DNA from: Maribacter dokdonensis DSW-8
Lineage (GTDB): Bacteria; Bacteroidota; Bacteroidia; Flavobacteriales; Flavobacteriaceae
DNA length: 64,000 nt
NCBI RefSeq assembly: GCF_001447995.1
Contig: NZ_LDPE01000002.1
Span: forward strand, 682,001 to 746,000
Direction of reading: 5' to 3'
In this document: positions 24,549-33,150 of the stretch, piece by piece
Numbering within the stretch: position 1 is the stretch's first letter
How the letters are laid out: every line of letters starts with the position of its first letter
Translations under genes and position numbers: made by a program
The notes under the pieces: generated by a model
The model's input: only the letters and a program-made list of their open reading frames with translations
Databases searched by the model: none
Told to the model about the DNA's origin: nothing

Positions 24549-24664
24549 AGCGAGGGGCCAGCCAGTGTAATGGCTGACTTCATTTTGGAAAACAAAGTCT
24601 TTAAATAGGCAAAATCAATTTTTACTTAGAATAATAGCCCCTTTTATTCGTAATTATTTTACGA

Positions 24665-26827
24665 ATGAAACTTACTATTTTTACAATTGCGGCGTTTTTT
24701 GCGTTTAGTCTTGGAGTCAGTGCCCAAGAACAGGTAACTGATTCTCTGGAGGGTCAAAAAGTAGTCTTAGACGAAGTGTTCGTCTCTGCGGTAAGGGTAA
24801 CCAAGCAATCTCCGGTTACATTTTCAAATCTTACAAAAGAGGAAATTAAACCAAGAAACCTTGGGCAGGACATTCCTGTATTAATGAACTTTTTACCATC
24901 TGTGGTAACTACTACAGATGCTGGTGCCGGTGTAGGTTATACTGGGCTTAGAGTAAGAGGTAGTGATGCTACACGTGTAAATGTGACCATTAACGGAATA
25001 CCTTATAACGATGCGGAGTCTCAAGGTACTTTTTGGGTAAATATGCCCGATTTTGCTTCTTCAACTGAGAGTTTGCAATTACAACGTGGTGTAGGTACAT
25101 CTACCAATGGTGCCGGTGCTTTTGGGGCAAGTTTAAACTTGTTGACAGACGGTTTTTCACAAGACGCGTATGGTCAAATATCAACTTCTATAGGTAGCTA
25201 TGGTACATTAAGAAATAATTTAAAATTCAGTACCGGATTATTAAATGATCATGTTGAAATTTCAGGTAGACTATCTAAAATTAAATCAGATGGTTATATA
25301 GATAGGGCAAGATCGGATTTGGAATCTTATTTTTTACAAGCGGCTTATAAAGATGACAATACTTTGATCAAGGCATTGATGTTTGGGGGTCATGAAATTA
25401 CGTACCAAGCTTGGTATGGTATAGATGGTCAAACTTTGAGGGATAATAGAACTTTTAATCCTTCAGGTATTTATACTGATTTAGATGGTAATACCCAGTT
25501 TTATGATAATGAAGTGGATAATTACAAGCAAGACCATGCACAATTATTATGGAACGAACAGATTTCTGATTTTTGGAGTACAAATATTGCGTTGCACTAT
25601 ACAAGAGGTAGAGGTTATTTTGAGCAGTATAGAGAAGCCGATGATTTTTCTACCTATGGTTTTGAGCCACTGATTGTAGATGGTGAAGAAGTGAATACTA
25701 CCGATTTAATTAGAAGACGATGGTTGGATAATGATTTCTACGGAACCGTTTTTTCTGCAAATTACAAGAAAGAAAAGTTAGATTTAATAATAGGTGGTGG
25801 TCTTAATAAATACGAAGGCGATCATTTTGGTGAGGTAATCTGGGCTAGATATGCTAGTAATAGTAGTTACAGAGATCGTTATTATGATGATAGTTCATCT
25901 AAAACAGATTTTAATTTATACACAAAGGCAAATTATCAATTAACAGATCAATGGTCATTGTATGGAGATGTTCAGTATAGAACAGTTGGGTATAAAGCAA
26001 ACGGGGAAGATACCGGTCTTGTTGATGATACGTTCAATTTTTTCAATCCAAAGGCAGGAGTAACCTTTGATCTTAATGCGAATAATAATTTTTACTTGTC
26101 GTATGCGTTTGCCAATAGGGAACCCAATAGGAACGATTATGAAAATGGTAATCCAAAACCTGAGAAACTAAATGATTTTGAATTGGGATGGAGGTATGTT
26201 TCTCCTTCAGTTCAGGTAAATACCAATGTATATTACATGAACTATAAAGATCAGTTAGTGGTTACTGGCGAATTAAATGACGTTGGTGCACCATTAAGGG
26301 AAAATATTGGAGATAGTTACAGGCTAGGTTTAGAAGTTGATGCCAATATAATATTGGGTGAAAAATTCAGCCTAAGACCTAACATTGCCATCAGTCAAAA
26401 TAAGAACAAAGATTTCTTTATTGATAGAGATGGTATGCTACAAGGTTTAGGAGATACCAACATTGCTTACTCTCCGGGCTTGGTGGCGGGTAACGTTCTT
26501 AGTTATATGCCATGTGATGCTATGAATATTTCGCTGTATTCAAAGTTTGTAGGTGAGCAATATCTAAGCAATACAGATACAGAGGCATCTAAGCTAGACT
26601 CTTATTTTACCACAGATTTCAATATTACTTATGAGATTAACATGACTAGCATTGTTAAGTCTATCGTGTTTTCAGGTTTGGTAAATAACATCTTCAATGA
26701 AAAGTATGTTTCTAACGGGTATACTTATGTAGATAGTTGGTCTACACCTGGTAATTCATTTGAAGTACAGGGTTATTATCCACAAGCAGGAACTAACTTT
26801 TTGTTAGGTGCAACAGTGAATTTTTAG
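24665..26827 (+). CDS. TonB-dependent outer-membrane receptor, probably for thiamine
   Basis: This 720-residue receptor has a signal peptide (about 1-20, GVSAQ), a plug domain (about 35-155, with GLRVRGSDATRVNVTINGIPYND) and a 22-strand barrel ending in an aromatic residue (GATVNF). It has no N-terminal carboxypeptidase-like domain or secretin domain, so it is a simple vitamin/siderophore-type receptor rather than a SusC-type one. The TPP riboswitch upstream shows that it belongs to the thiamine regulon, and thiamine or a precursor is the likely substrate. It probably feeds the PnuC-type transporter at 15.7 kb, after periplasmic diffusion. Confidence 0.9.
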   Translation: MKLTIFTIAAFFAFSLGVSAQEQVTDSLEGQKVVLDEVFVSAVRVTKQSPVTFSNLTKEEIKPRNLGQDIPVLMNFLPSVVTTTDAGAGVGYTGLRVRGSDATRVNVTINGIPYNDAESQGTFWVNMPDFASSTESLQLQRGVGTSTNGAGAFGASLNLLTDGFSQDAYGQISTSIGSYGTLRNNLKFSTGLLNDHVEISGRLSKIKSDGYIDRARSDLESYFLQAAYKDDNTLIKALMFGGHEITYQAWYGIDGQTLRDNRTFNPSGIYTDLDGNTQFYDNEVDNYKQDHAQLLWNEQISDFWSTNIALHYTRGRGYFEQYREADDFSTYGFEPLIVDGEEVNTTDLIRRRWLDNDFYGTVFSANYKKEKLDLIIGGGLNKYEGDHFGEVIWARYASNSSYRDRYYDDSSSKTDFNLYTKANYQLTDQWSLYGDVQYRTVGYKANGEDTGLVDDTFNFFNPKAGVTFDLNANNNFYLSYAFANREPNRNDYENGNPKPEKLNDFELGWRYVSPSVQVNTNVYYMNYKDQLVVTGELNDVGAPLRENIGDSYRLGLEVDANIILGEKFSLRPNIAISQNKNKDFFIDRDGMLQGLGDTNIAYSPGLVAGNVLSYMPCDAMNISLYSKFVGEQYLSNTDTEASKLDSYFTTDFNITYEINMTSIVKSIVFSGLVNNIFNEKYVSNGYTYVDSWSTPGNSFEVQGYYPQAGTNFLLGATVNF

Positions 26828-26923
26828 TTGATAATAGAAAGATATAAAGTTGTCTTAAATATTTGTTGAGAATGTAAGGCGCATAGTGGAATAATCTAAA
26901 TTAGGAGACTAATTATCAGGGTT

Positions 26924-27589
26924 ATGGAGCGCAATATTCCAGTTTTTGGCAGTAGGTTAAGAAACAATATAGTAACGGTGCCAGAGGTCATTTCTCAATG
27001 CTCTGGCATTCGTGTTTTTGGGCAATCTATAAAGTCGTTTTTGTTTAGTACTGACGTAGCTATTATAAGAAATACCAATGCCAATGCAATTATAGCGGTA
27101 TATCCGTTTACACCGCAACCGGTAATATCAAATGCTTTGATATTGGCTGCCGACAAACCTATATTTTGCGGAGTCGGTGGCGGTTTAACAACCGGGGTAA
27201 GGTCTTTAGAGTTGGCAATACATGCAGAATTTCAAGGTGCTTTAGGGGTGGTTTTAAATAAGCCTACCCCTAATAGCCTTATTACGATGCTTAAGGAAAA
27301 AATTGATATACCGGTAACCATTACGGTGGTTTCGGAAAAAGATGATATTAAAGGTAGAATAGATGCAGGTGTAGATATATTCAATGTGTCCGGCGCAGCT
27401 AAAACTGCAGATATCATCAAAAAAATTAGGGATTTAAATGATAAGGTTGCCATCATTGCCACGGGTGGAAAATCTGATGATTCTATAGTTGCAGCAATAG
27501 ATGCCGGGGCAAATGCAATATCGTATACACCACCAAGCACAGGTGAGCTGTTCAAGGAAATAATGGAGAAATACCGCGCTGAAGAATAA
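26924..27589 (+). CDS. TIM-barrel protein of unknown function
   Basis: This 221-residue cytoplasmic protein has a phosphate-binding beta/alpha barrel pattern: GVVLNKPTPNSLITMLKEK, then ITVVSEKDDIKGRIDAGVDIFNVSGA (compare strands 5-6) and IIATGGKSDDSIVAAIDAGANAISYTPP (compare the phosphate loop of strands 7-8). It resembles the indole-3-glycerol phosphate synthase, NanE and ThiE folds, but I see no matching active-site set. It lies 97 bases after the thiamine-regulated receptor gene, without a clear terminator between, so a link to vitamin metabolism is possible but unproven. Confidence 0.65.
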   Translation: MERNIPVFGSRLRNNIVTVPEVISQCSGIRVFGQSIKSFLFSTDVAIIRNTNANAIIAVYPFTPQPVISNALILAADKPIFCGVGGGLTTGVRSLELAIHAEFQGALGVVLNKPTPNSLITMLKEKIDIPVTITVVSEKDDIKGRIDAGVDIFNVSGAAKTADIIKKIRDLNDKVAIIATGGKSDDSIVAAIDAGANAISYTPPSTGELFKEIMEKYRAEE

Positions 27590-27592
27590 TGC

Positions 27593-28030
27593 TTAATTAG
27601 AGATGATTACACTACCATCACTAAAGGTAGTACGATATTCAAGCATGTCATAATATCGATTTTCATCATCTGGTCTATTCAATAATTGACCGGTAAATAA
27701 GCTGTATTCATAATCTTCGCAAGAACACGTTGCAATTTGTCCATTTAGCTGCATGGTAGAGCAATCGTTAGGTGCATGGTTTGGACAACTGGCCTCAAAT
27801 GCCCTAAACTGATCAAAACCGGCATTGATGACAAAAACACCTCGTGTACCGGCAAGATCACTTTGAATATATACGGCACTACCCGTATTTGTAAGTGGGC
27901 TGTAGGAAGGCAAGTTTAAATTAGCTTCAAAACGAAAGCCTATTTCCTGTAAGTACGGATTTCTGTTGGTTCCATCATTGCTACAAGCAGTGATAATCAA
28001 TAGAATTAGGATACTTAATCTTCTGAACAT
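27593..28030 (-). CDS. Rieske-like lipoprotein with altered cluster ligands
   Basis: This 145-residue protein has a lipobox (Cys16 in IITAC) and a beta-rich domain. The region that would hold the [2Fe-2S] cluster reads CPNHAPNDCSTM (82-93) and TCSCEDYEYSLFTGQLL (101-117). Normal Rieske proteins have CxH and CxxH; here the pattern is CxxH followed by CxCED, so the second histidine is missing. It may bind another metal or none. It converges on the TIM-barrel gene with a three-base gap and is divergent from greA. Members of this kind are common in Flavobacteriaceae; function unknown. Confidence 0.7.
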   Translation of the reverse strand: MFRRLSILILLIITACSNDGTNRNPYLQEIGFRFEANLNLPSYSPLTNTGSAVYIQSDLAGTRGVFVINAGFDQFRAFEASCPNHAPNDCSTMQLNGQIATCSCEDYEYSLFTGQLLNRPDDENRYYDMLEYRTTFSDGSVIISN

Positions 28031-28162
28031 GCTATAATTTTGTTTTCAATAACTTCAACAAATGTGCGTAAAATTTATGTATATTTGTGTTAAATCCTCT
28101 CTTAAAAAGCCGAATTAACAGGCATTTGCAGAGGATTTGTCTATTTATAAAACGAGGAAGTT

Positions 28163-28639
28163 ATGAGTAATATATCATACTATACTGTCGAAGGGTTAAA
28201 AAAACTAAAGGCAGAACTAGATCATTTAAGAGATGTTGAGCGCCCAAAGGCGTCTCAAGCAATTGCAGAAGCAAGAGATAAAGGCGATTTGTCAGAAAAC
28301 GCAGAATATGATGCTGCAAAAGAAGCACAGGGTTTGTTGGAAATGAAAATTTCCAAGATGGAAAATACCGTAGCCAATGCACGTATAATTGATGAGTCGC
28401 AATTAGATACCTCTAAGGTATTGGTACTTTCTACCGTAAAGCTAAAAAACCAAAATAATGGCATGGAAATGACCTATAAATTGGTAGCGGAAAGTGAGGC
28501 GGATCTTAAAACGGGTAAAATATCTGTAAGCTCACCAATTGGTAAAGGTCTTTTAGGAAAAAAAGTGGGAGATACTGCTGAAATTACTGTTCCTAGCGGA
28601 GCAATAAAATTTGAAATTCTTGAAATAACAAGAGCTTAA
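28163..28639 (+). CDS. greA: Transcription elongation factor GreA
   Basis: This 158-residue protein has an N-terminal coiled coil (about 1-75) and a C-terminal FKBP-like domain. The tip of the coiled coil carries the acidic GDLSENAEYDAAKE segment (residues 40-53) whose Asp and Glu enter the RNA polymerase secondary channel to stimulate cleavage of backtracked RNA. The sequence ends with a VPSGAIKFEILEI. Length and order match. A -7 element TATATTTG (28080-28087) lies about 75 bases upstream. Confidence 0.97.
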   Translation: MSNISYYTVEGLKKLKAELDHLRDVERPKASQAIAEARDKGDLSENAEYDAAKEAQGLLEMKISKMENTVANARIIDESQLDTSKVLVLSTVKLKNQNNGMEMTYKLVAESEADLKTGKISVSSPIGKGLLGKKVGDTAEITVPSGAIKFEILEITRA

Positions 28640-28660
28640 AATTTTTAAATAACTATATTT

Positions 28661-28693
28661 AATCCTATCCTTTTGAAAAGGGTAGGATTTTTT
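28661..28693 (+). terminator. Terminator after greA
   Basis: AATCCTATCC pairs with GGGTAGGATT (one G-T pair) around TTTTGAAAA and is followed by T. It lies between greA and the HIT gene. Confidence 0.85.
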
Positions 28694-28717
28694 ATTTCCA
28701 TTAAATAGTAAACAATT

Positions 28718-29107
28718 ATGCCAACGATTTTTACCAAGATCATAAATGGTGAAATACCATGTTTTAAAGTAGCTGAAGATGAAAATTTCTTAGCATTCTT
28801 AGATATCAACCCAAACGCTAAAGGGCACACCTTGTGTATACCTAAAAAAGAGGTAAATAAAATTTTGGACTTGGATGAAGAAACGTACTTGGGTCTCATG
28901 TCATTTTCAAGAAAAGTGGGCAAGGCTCTGGAAAAAACTGTTGAATGTAAGCGAATTGGTATGTCTGTTATTGGGTTAGAGGTACCGCATGTGCATGTTC
29001 ATTTAATTCCGTTGAACGAAATGAAAGATGCAACTTTTCAACACAAGGTAAAATTAAGTAATGAAGAGCTGGCAGACTTGGCCCAGGAAATTGGAGCTAA
29101 GATTTAA
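28718..29107 (+). CDS. HIT-family nucleotide hydrolase or transferase
   Basis: This 129-residue cytoplasmic protein has the histidine triad HVHVH at 91-95 followed by LIPL, the family hallmark; His93 is the expected nucleophile. The N-terminal IFTKIINGEIPCFKV is typical of Hint-type proteins, which hydrolyse AMP-lysine or related phosphoramidates. The last four bases overlap the convergent gene at 29104. Exact substrate is not known. Confidence 0.9.
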   Translation: MPTIFTKIINGEIPCFKVAEDENFLAFLDINPNAKGHTLCIPKKEVNKILDLDEETYLGLMSFSRKVGKALEKTVECKRIGMSVIGLEVPHVHVHLIPLNEMKDATFQHKVKLSNEELADLAQEIGAKI

Positions 29108-29454
29108 ATGGCACCAGAAATAAAAAGGTAAACAGCTCCTGCGAGCAAGGCGATCATAGCTAACAAAAGCCCATAAAATAATAATGTTGGTTGAGATGAT
29201 TTTTTAGCTGGAACAGCCGTTTTTTGATAATAGTTGAACATACGCTCTATATCATCCGTCCAACTTACTGGGTAGATTGTAGTATGGCAGGTATTGCAAA
29301 CTAATTTATTGCTGAGGTCTCCGGTAATCTTATGAAAAAAGCTACCGTAGGTGTGTTTTTGATAAAAAGTAAGACTTAAATCCTGATTAAAACACTCCGG
29401 ACAGTTATTGGTCAGTTGAGCTTCTTTAATAACTTCAAATTTTTCCATCGCCAT
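29104..29454 (-). CDS. Zinc-ribbon-like protein with C-terminal membrane helix
   Basis: This 116-residue protein has two cysteine pairs, CPEC (18-21) and CNTC (53-56), spaced as in a zinc ribbon, and one membrane helix near residues 90-112. The N-terminal part stays in the cytoplasm. It is encoded two bases upstream of, and is co-directional with, nothing downstream; the histidine kinase gene precedes it on the same strand with a two-base gap, so the two are probably co-transcribed. The function is unknown. Confidence 0.72.
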   Translation of the reverse strand: MAMEKFEVIKEAQLTNNCPECFNQDLSLTFYQKHTYGSFFHKITGDLSNKLVCNTCHTTIYPVSWTDDIERMFNYYQKTAVPAKKSSQPTLLFYGLLLAMIALLAGAVYLFISGAI

Positions 29455-29456
29455 AT

Positions 29457-30605
29457 TTAGTGAACCACTTTTAAAGAAATTTGCATTATAGTTCCTTCTT
29501 TGCCAGATGATAACACCTTTATTTTTCCATCGTGATACTCTTCCACAATTCGTTTAACCAAAGAAAGTCCTAAGCCCCAACCTCTCTTTTTTGAGGTGAA
29601 ACCGGGTGTAAAGATACTATTATAGTTGCTTTTTGAAATACCGTGCCCGGTATCGGCAATTAAAATATTCACGAATTTATGATCTGGTACTATTTCAATG
29701 GCAATGCTGCCCTTGCCTCGCATAGCATCAATTCCATTTTTAACCAAGTTTTCAATAGTCCAATTGTATAATGAACTGTTGAGCATAACGGGTAAGTGGT
29801 CCACTTTAGAGCTAAATGAAAAGTGAATAAGTTTAGAGCTTCTTCTTTTCAAATAATCAAAAGCATCTTGTGTTTCTTTTACAATATCACTTTCAACAAG
29901 TTTTGGCAATGATCCAATTTTGGAAAAACGTTCGGTAATGGTCTGTAGCCGGTCAATATCCTTTTCAATTTCTTTGGTAATACTTGGGTTAATGTCTTCA
30001 GATTTTAAAAGTTCGTTCCATCCTAAAAGAGAGGATAAGGGAGTGCCAATTTGGTGGGCGGTCTCTTTGGCCATACCTGCCCATAATTTATTCTGTTCAG
30101 CAGCTTTATTGGTCTTGAACAGAAAATAGATTACGGCGGCAAAAAGAAAAATAATAAGAAGTAAGGCAATAGGGTAAAACTTCAGCTTGGTTAAAACGTC
30201 AGAATTGCCGTAATATAACGTGGCTAAATGTTCGCCTTGCTGATCAATGGAAATAGGGGTATTTTCATTCTTGAATTTTTTTAGTTGACTTTGAATGTAG
30301 GCGGAGTCCTGTGCTTTGTTTGGTGGAAAATTATTCACCCTTATAGACTTGTCTTTGTTTATAAGGATCATTGGGGTAGAAGTGTTGTTTTGGAATACCT
30401 TTAAATGAAGACTGCCTAAATCTACAGTTTCAGAGGATTGCAAAAACTCTGATTGCGCAGTAGCCCAGATCTCCATTTTTAAACGCTCTTCCTCTTTAAA
30501 TTGTTTAAAAAAACTATTGGTATTCCATAAGATTAGACTAACCACAACAAAGGAGCCTACCAATAGAAAAATGTTGGAAATTTTGTTTTTAGGAATAAAG
30601 TTCAT
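29457..30605 (-). CDS. Membrane sensor histidine kinase
   Basis: This 382-residue kinase has two membrane helices (about 10-29 and 142-163) around a sensor region of about 110 residues. The phosphoacceptor histidine is in HQIGTPLSSLLGW, and the ATP-binding part shows NLVKNGIDAM, DTGHGIS and GWGLGLSLV. HAMP and receiver domains are absent. No response regulator gene is next to it; the partner is elsewhere. It is divergent from the DUF3127 gene. Confidence 0.9.
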   Translation of the reverse strand: MNFIPKNKISNIFLLVGSFVVVSLILWNTNSFFKQFKEEERLKMEIWATAQSEFLQSSETVDLGSLHLKVFQNNTSTPMILINKDKSIRVNNFPPNKAQDSAYIQSQLKKFKNENTPISIDQQGEHLATLYYGNSDVLTKLKFYPIALLLIIFLFAAVIYFLFKTNKAAEQNKLWAGMAKETAHQIGTPLSSLLGWNELLKSEDINPSITKEIEKDIDRLQTITERFSKIGSLPKLVESDIVKETQDAFDYLKRRSSKLIHFSFSSKVDHLPVMLNSSLYNWTIENLVKNGIDAMRGKGSIAIEIVPDHKFVNILIADTGHGISKSNYNSIFTPGFTSKKRGWGLGLSLVKRIVEEYHDGKIKVLSSGKEGTIMQISLKVVH

Positions 30606-30675
30606 CCAATAGTTATCTAATACTAAAGATAACCCTAATTGTGAATAATTGTTGTGTTGTAATCTATGTACCGTG

Positions 30676-30706
30676 TTTTATTACCGCTTCATTTTATGTA
30701 TTTTTG
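30676..30706 (+). promoter_or_regulatory. Promoter of the DUF3127 gene
   Basis: TTTT at 30676-30679 and TATTTTTG at 30699-30706 are separated by 19 bases, close to TTTG-N19-TAnnTTTG. The start codon lies 25 bases downstream. Confidence 0.6.
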
Positions 30707-30731
30707 AAATCTATTGTAAAAAGAGTTCAAG

Positions 30732-31109
30732 ATGGAAATAGAAGGTAAAGTTAAATTGATAGGTGAAACCCAAACTTTTGGGTCTAATGGGTTTAGGAAA
30801 AGAGAGTTGGTCGTTACTACAGACGAGCAATATCCACAGCATATCATGATAGAATTTGTTCAAGATAAATGTGATTTGTTGAACAGTTATGCCGTAGGGC
30901 AAGATGTAAAAGTTAGTATTAATCTTAGAGGAAGAGAGTGGACAAATCCTCAAGGTCAGGTAAAATATTTCAACTCAATTCAAGGCTGGAGGATAGAAAA
31001 TTTATCTCAACAAGCACCGGCACCAGGTATGCCACCAGTACCACCAATGGAGGCATTTGAACCAGCTGATAATTTAAACGAAGAGGATCATGATGATCTA
31101 CCGTTTTAA
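30732..31109 (+). CDS. DUF3127 protein (single-stranded-DNA-binding-like fold)
   Basis: This 125-residue protein has an OB-fold-like domain (MEIEGKVKLIGETQTFGSNGFRKREL to about residue 95) and a short acidic tail (EEDHDDLPF) like the C-terminal tip of single-stranded DNA-binding proteins. It is placed in DUF3127, which occurs widely in Bacteroidota. The fold and tail suggest nucleic-acid binding with partner recruitment. It is a lone gene with its own promoter and terminator. Confidence 0.8.
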   Translation: MEIEGKVKLIGETQTFGSNGFRKRELVVTTDEQYPQHIMIEFVQDKCDLLNSYAVGQDVKVSINLRGREWTNPQGQVKYFNSIQGWRIENLSQQAPAPGMPPVPPMEAFEPADNLNEEDHDDLPF

Positions 31110-31150
31110 TAATTATAACACAATAAAATAAGGGGTACTGTCCTTTAAAT

Positions 31151-31190
31151 AAAAAACTTGTTTAGCTTAAAAAGTTGAACAAGTTTTTTT
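31151..31190 (+). terminator. Terminator after the DUF3127 gene
   Basis: AAAAAACTTGTT pairs with AACAAGTTTTTT around a 15-base AT-rich loop and ends in a T-run. The large loop makes this somewhat weaker than the others in the window. Confidence 0.75.
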
Positions 31191-31243
31191 GTTTTCACAC
31201 CTTTGGTTAATTTGAACAAAAACGAAAAAGCCTCAAAAGAAGC

Positions 31244-31876
31244 ATGTACTTTTTAACTGATGAACTTGTCTTTCCGCCCGTGGAAAATGCCAATGTTGAA
31301 GGCTTGTTGGCCGTTGGTGGCGATCTTTCCCCAGAGCGGTTGTTGTTGGCCTACCAAAACGGAATTTTTCCATGGTTTGATAACGATTCTATAATATTAT
31401 GGTGGAGTCCGGATCCTAGAATGGTGCTATTTCCAAATGAGATAAAGGTCTCTAAAAGCATGAAAAAAGTAATACGAAACAAGCAATTTAGGCTTACTAA
31501 AAATACTTGTTTTGAAAAGGTTCTAGAATATTGTTCTTCCGTACCAAGAGAAGGGCAAGACGGTACATGGATTACCGAAGCAATGAAAACCGCATATATT
31601 AAATTACATAAAAATGGTATTGCCCAATCCTATGAGGTTTGGGAAGAAGATAAACTGGTAGGGGGCTTGTACGGTGTTGATCTAGGTCATGTGTTTTGTG
31701 GAGAAAGCATGTTCAGTCTAGCATCTAATGCATCTAAGTTTGCCTTTATTAAACTAGCGGAAGAATTGTCTCTAAATGAGTATAGGGTAATAGACTGCCA
31801 ATTGCACACCGATCATTTGGCCAGTATGGGAGCCAAAGAAATTGCAAGAAAAGATTTTATGGCAATCTTAAAGTGA
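31244..31876 (+). CDS. aat: Leucyl/phenylalanyl-tRNA-protein transferase
   Basis: This 210-residue enzyme adds Leu or Phe from tRNA to proteins with N-terminal Arg or Lys, creating N-degrons for ClpS-ClpAP. Hallmarks are FPPVENANVEGLLAVGGDLSPERLL near the start, YQNGIFPWF (about 35-43), WWSPDPRMVLFP and GGLYGVDLGHVFCGESMFS. Length is normal. It converges on the DUF2490 gene with a nine-base overlap. Confidence 0.96.
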   Translation: MYFLTDELVFPPVENANVEGLLAVGGDLSPERLLLAYQNGIFPWFDNDSIILWWSPDPRMVLFPNEIKVSKSMKKVIRNKQFRLTKNTCFEKVLEYCSSVPREGQDGTWITEAMKTAYIKLHKNGIAQSYEVWEEDKLVGGLYGVDLGHVFCGESMFSLASNASKFAFIKLAEELSLNEYRVIDCQLHTDHLASMGAKEIARKDFMAILK

Positions 31877-32563
31877 TATAACCAAACTATTTAAAAAGAG
31901 AAAAACGTGTTCAGTTTTTTCAGTGTAATTCTCCATTCTGAACTGTACGCCCAATTGTGCTTTTAAATGGTTTGAAATAGACCAACCTACTTGCGATGTT
32001 ATGCGCTGATCATACATTGCTTTGGTACTTTTTTCAATGCTTAATAAAGATTCTGTGGTAGCCACTAAGTATGGTTCTCCAATATCTGTTCTTAAACCTT
32101 TTAAGGGAATGTCAATGGCAAAACGATATCTAAAACGATGAATAAGTGTAGAAGGTTGTATGCGCTGCTCAATTCTAAACCGGTTACCAAAGCGGACGCT
32201 ATTGGTAATTTTGGTAATGTTGAATTGTTGCGTTAACCGTAGTTCATTTTCCTTGTCATTTTCAAATGCTTCTCTAAATCTATATTGTACTCCTAAGCCT
32301 ATGCTCTTATAGGGATCTATTGTTAAAGAGGAAAAATGGGCTATTTCTATTTGGCGTACAGTTAACTGAGATTTGTTATTGTGATAGGTATAATTTCTAT
32401 TTGATAAAGAAAAATTTTGTTTAAGCAAAGGGGTTACTTTGTAGTTTAAAGCTACTTCAGGCTCCCAATATGCAACAGTGTTATTTTGAGATTTAACATA
32501 ACGTACACATAAGAACAGCAATAAGGTAAAAATGAACCGAAATCTAGTACAGTACATGGTCAT
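31868..32563 (-). CDS. DUF2490 outer-membrane beta-barrel protein
   Basis: This 231-residue protein has a signal peptide (to about residue 25, VKSQ) and alternating beta strands ending in a hydrophobic residue, as DUF2490 outer-membrane proteins do. No function is known. It overlaps its upstream neighbour (32544-33131) by 20 bases on the same strand and should be translated with it. Its last nine bases overlap aat on the other strand. Confidence 0.8.
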   Translation of the reverse strand: MTMYCTRFRFIFTLLLFLCVRYVKSQNNTVAYWEPEVALNYKVTPLLKQNFSLSNRNYTYHNNKSQLTVRQIEIAHFSSLTIDPYKSIGLGVQYRFREAFENDKENELRLTQQFNITKITNSVRFGNRFRIEQRIQPSTLIHRFRYRFAIDIPLKGLRTDIGEPYLVATTESLLSIEKSTKAMYDQRITSQVGWSISNHLKAQLGVQFRMENYTEKTEHVFLFLNSLVISL

Positions 32564-33131
32564 AGTTAGGAGGGAGAGAGGTTCTTATATCCATAAAATT
32601 TCCATCGGCATCAAATAGAATCTCATAATCTAAATAGCCTTTTTCTTTTCTTCCAACAACTACCAGTTCGTAATTGTTAGAGGGTAGTATCAAGTTTTGA
32701 AATGCGTTTTTAAAAGTGTCATCAATAGGATCTGTATTTGAAGGATATTGCTGTTGCAACCTTTTTATACGATATTTAGTGAAATTATTGTTCAAATACT
32801 TTTCTATTTTGGCATAGGTATCATTAGGTATATCGTCTGGTTTAATTAGTATTTCAATATCTTCAAGATTGCCTTTTTTATCAAATTCAATGCTGTACCA
32901 AAGCTTGTCTTTTTTCAATTTCGCCTCATAACTAACTTTAGTGCTATCCGTCTCCTTATAGAACTTAATACGCCTATAATCTGTAACATTTTCTTCTATG
33001 GTAGAGATAGCAACAGCAGGAAACTGAGATTTTAAAATACGATGTTCCCTTTCGTATTTATACTGAGCCTGTCCAAATTGACTGTAAAAAAACAGAGTGG
33101 TAATTAGTAAGAGCGTTTGAATATTTTTCAT
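32544..33131 (-). CDS. Secreted protein of unknown function (PepSY-like layout)
   Basis: This 195-residue protein has a signal peptide (about 1-22, GQAQ) and two similar halves ending in 'EIL' strands with DKKGNLEDIEI and DADGNFMDIRT, the beta-beta-alpha layout of PepSY-like proteins. It is the first gene of the two-gene operon with DUF2490. The DG-N ending resembles that of the three small secreted proteins near 19 kb, but the similarity is too short to claim homology. Function unknown. Confidence 0.7.
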   Translation of the reverse strand: MKNIQTLLLITTLFFYSQFGQAQYKYEREHRILKSQFPAVAISTIEENVTDYRRIKFYKETDSTKVSYEAKLKKDKLWYSIEFDKKGNLEDIEILIKPDDIPNDTYAKIEKYLNNNFTKYRIKRLQQQYPSNTDPIDDTFKNAFQNLILPSNNYELVVVGRKEKGYLDYEILFDADGNFMDIRTSLPPNYDHVLY

Positions 33132-33150
33132 GATAACGGTGTTATGTTAC

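Larger units (their letters stand above)
24271..24664. other. 394-base intergenic region holding a promoter, TPP riboswitch and two further hairpins
   Basis: The region runs from the divergent histidine kinase start to the TonB receptor ATG. It contains a promoter (24391-24421), the thiamine pyrophosphate aptamer (about 24430-24521), a 10-bp hairpin flanked by AGCG on both sides (24518-24552) and a 6-bp hairpin (24559-24576). About 85 bases of AT-rich leader without obvious structure lie before the ATG. Confidence 0.75.
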
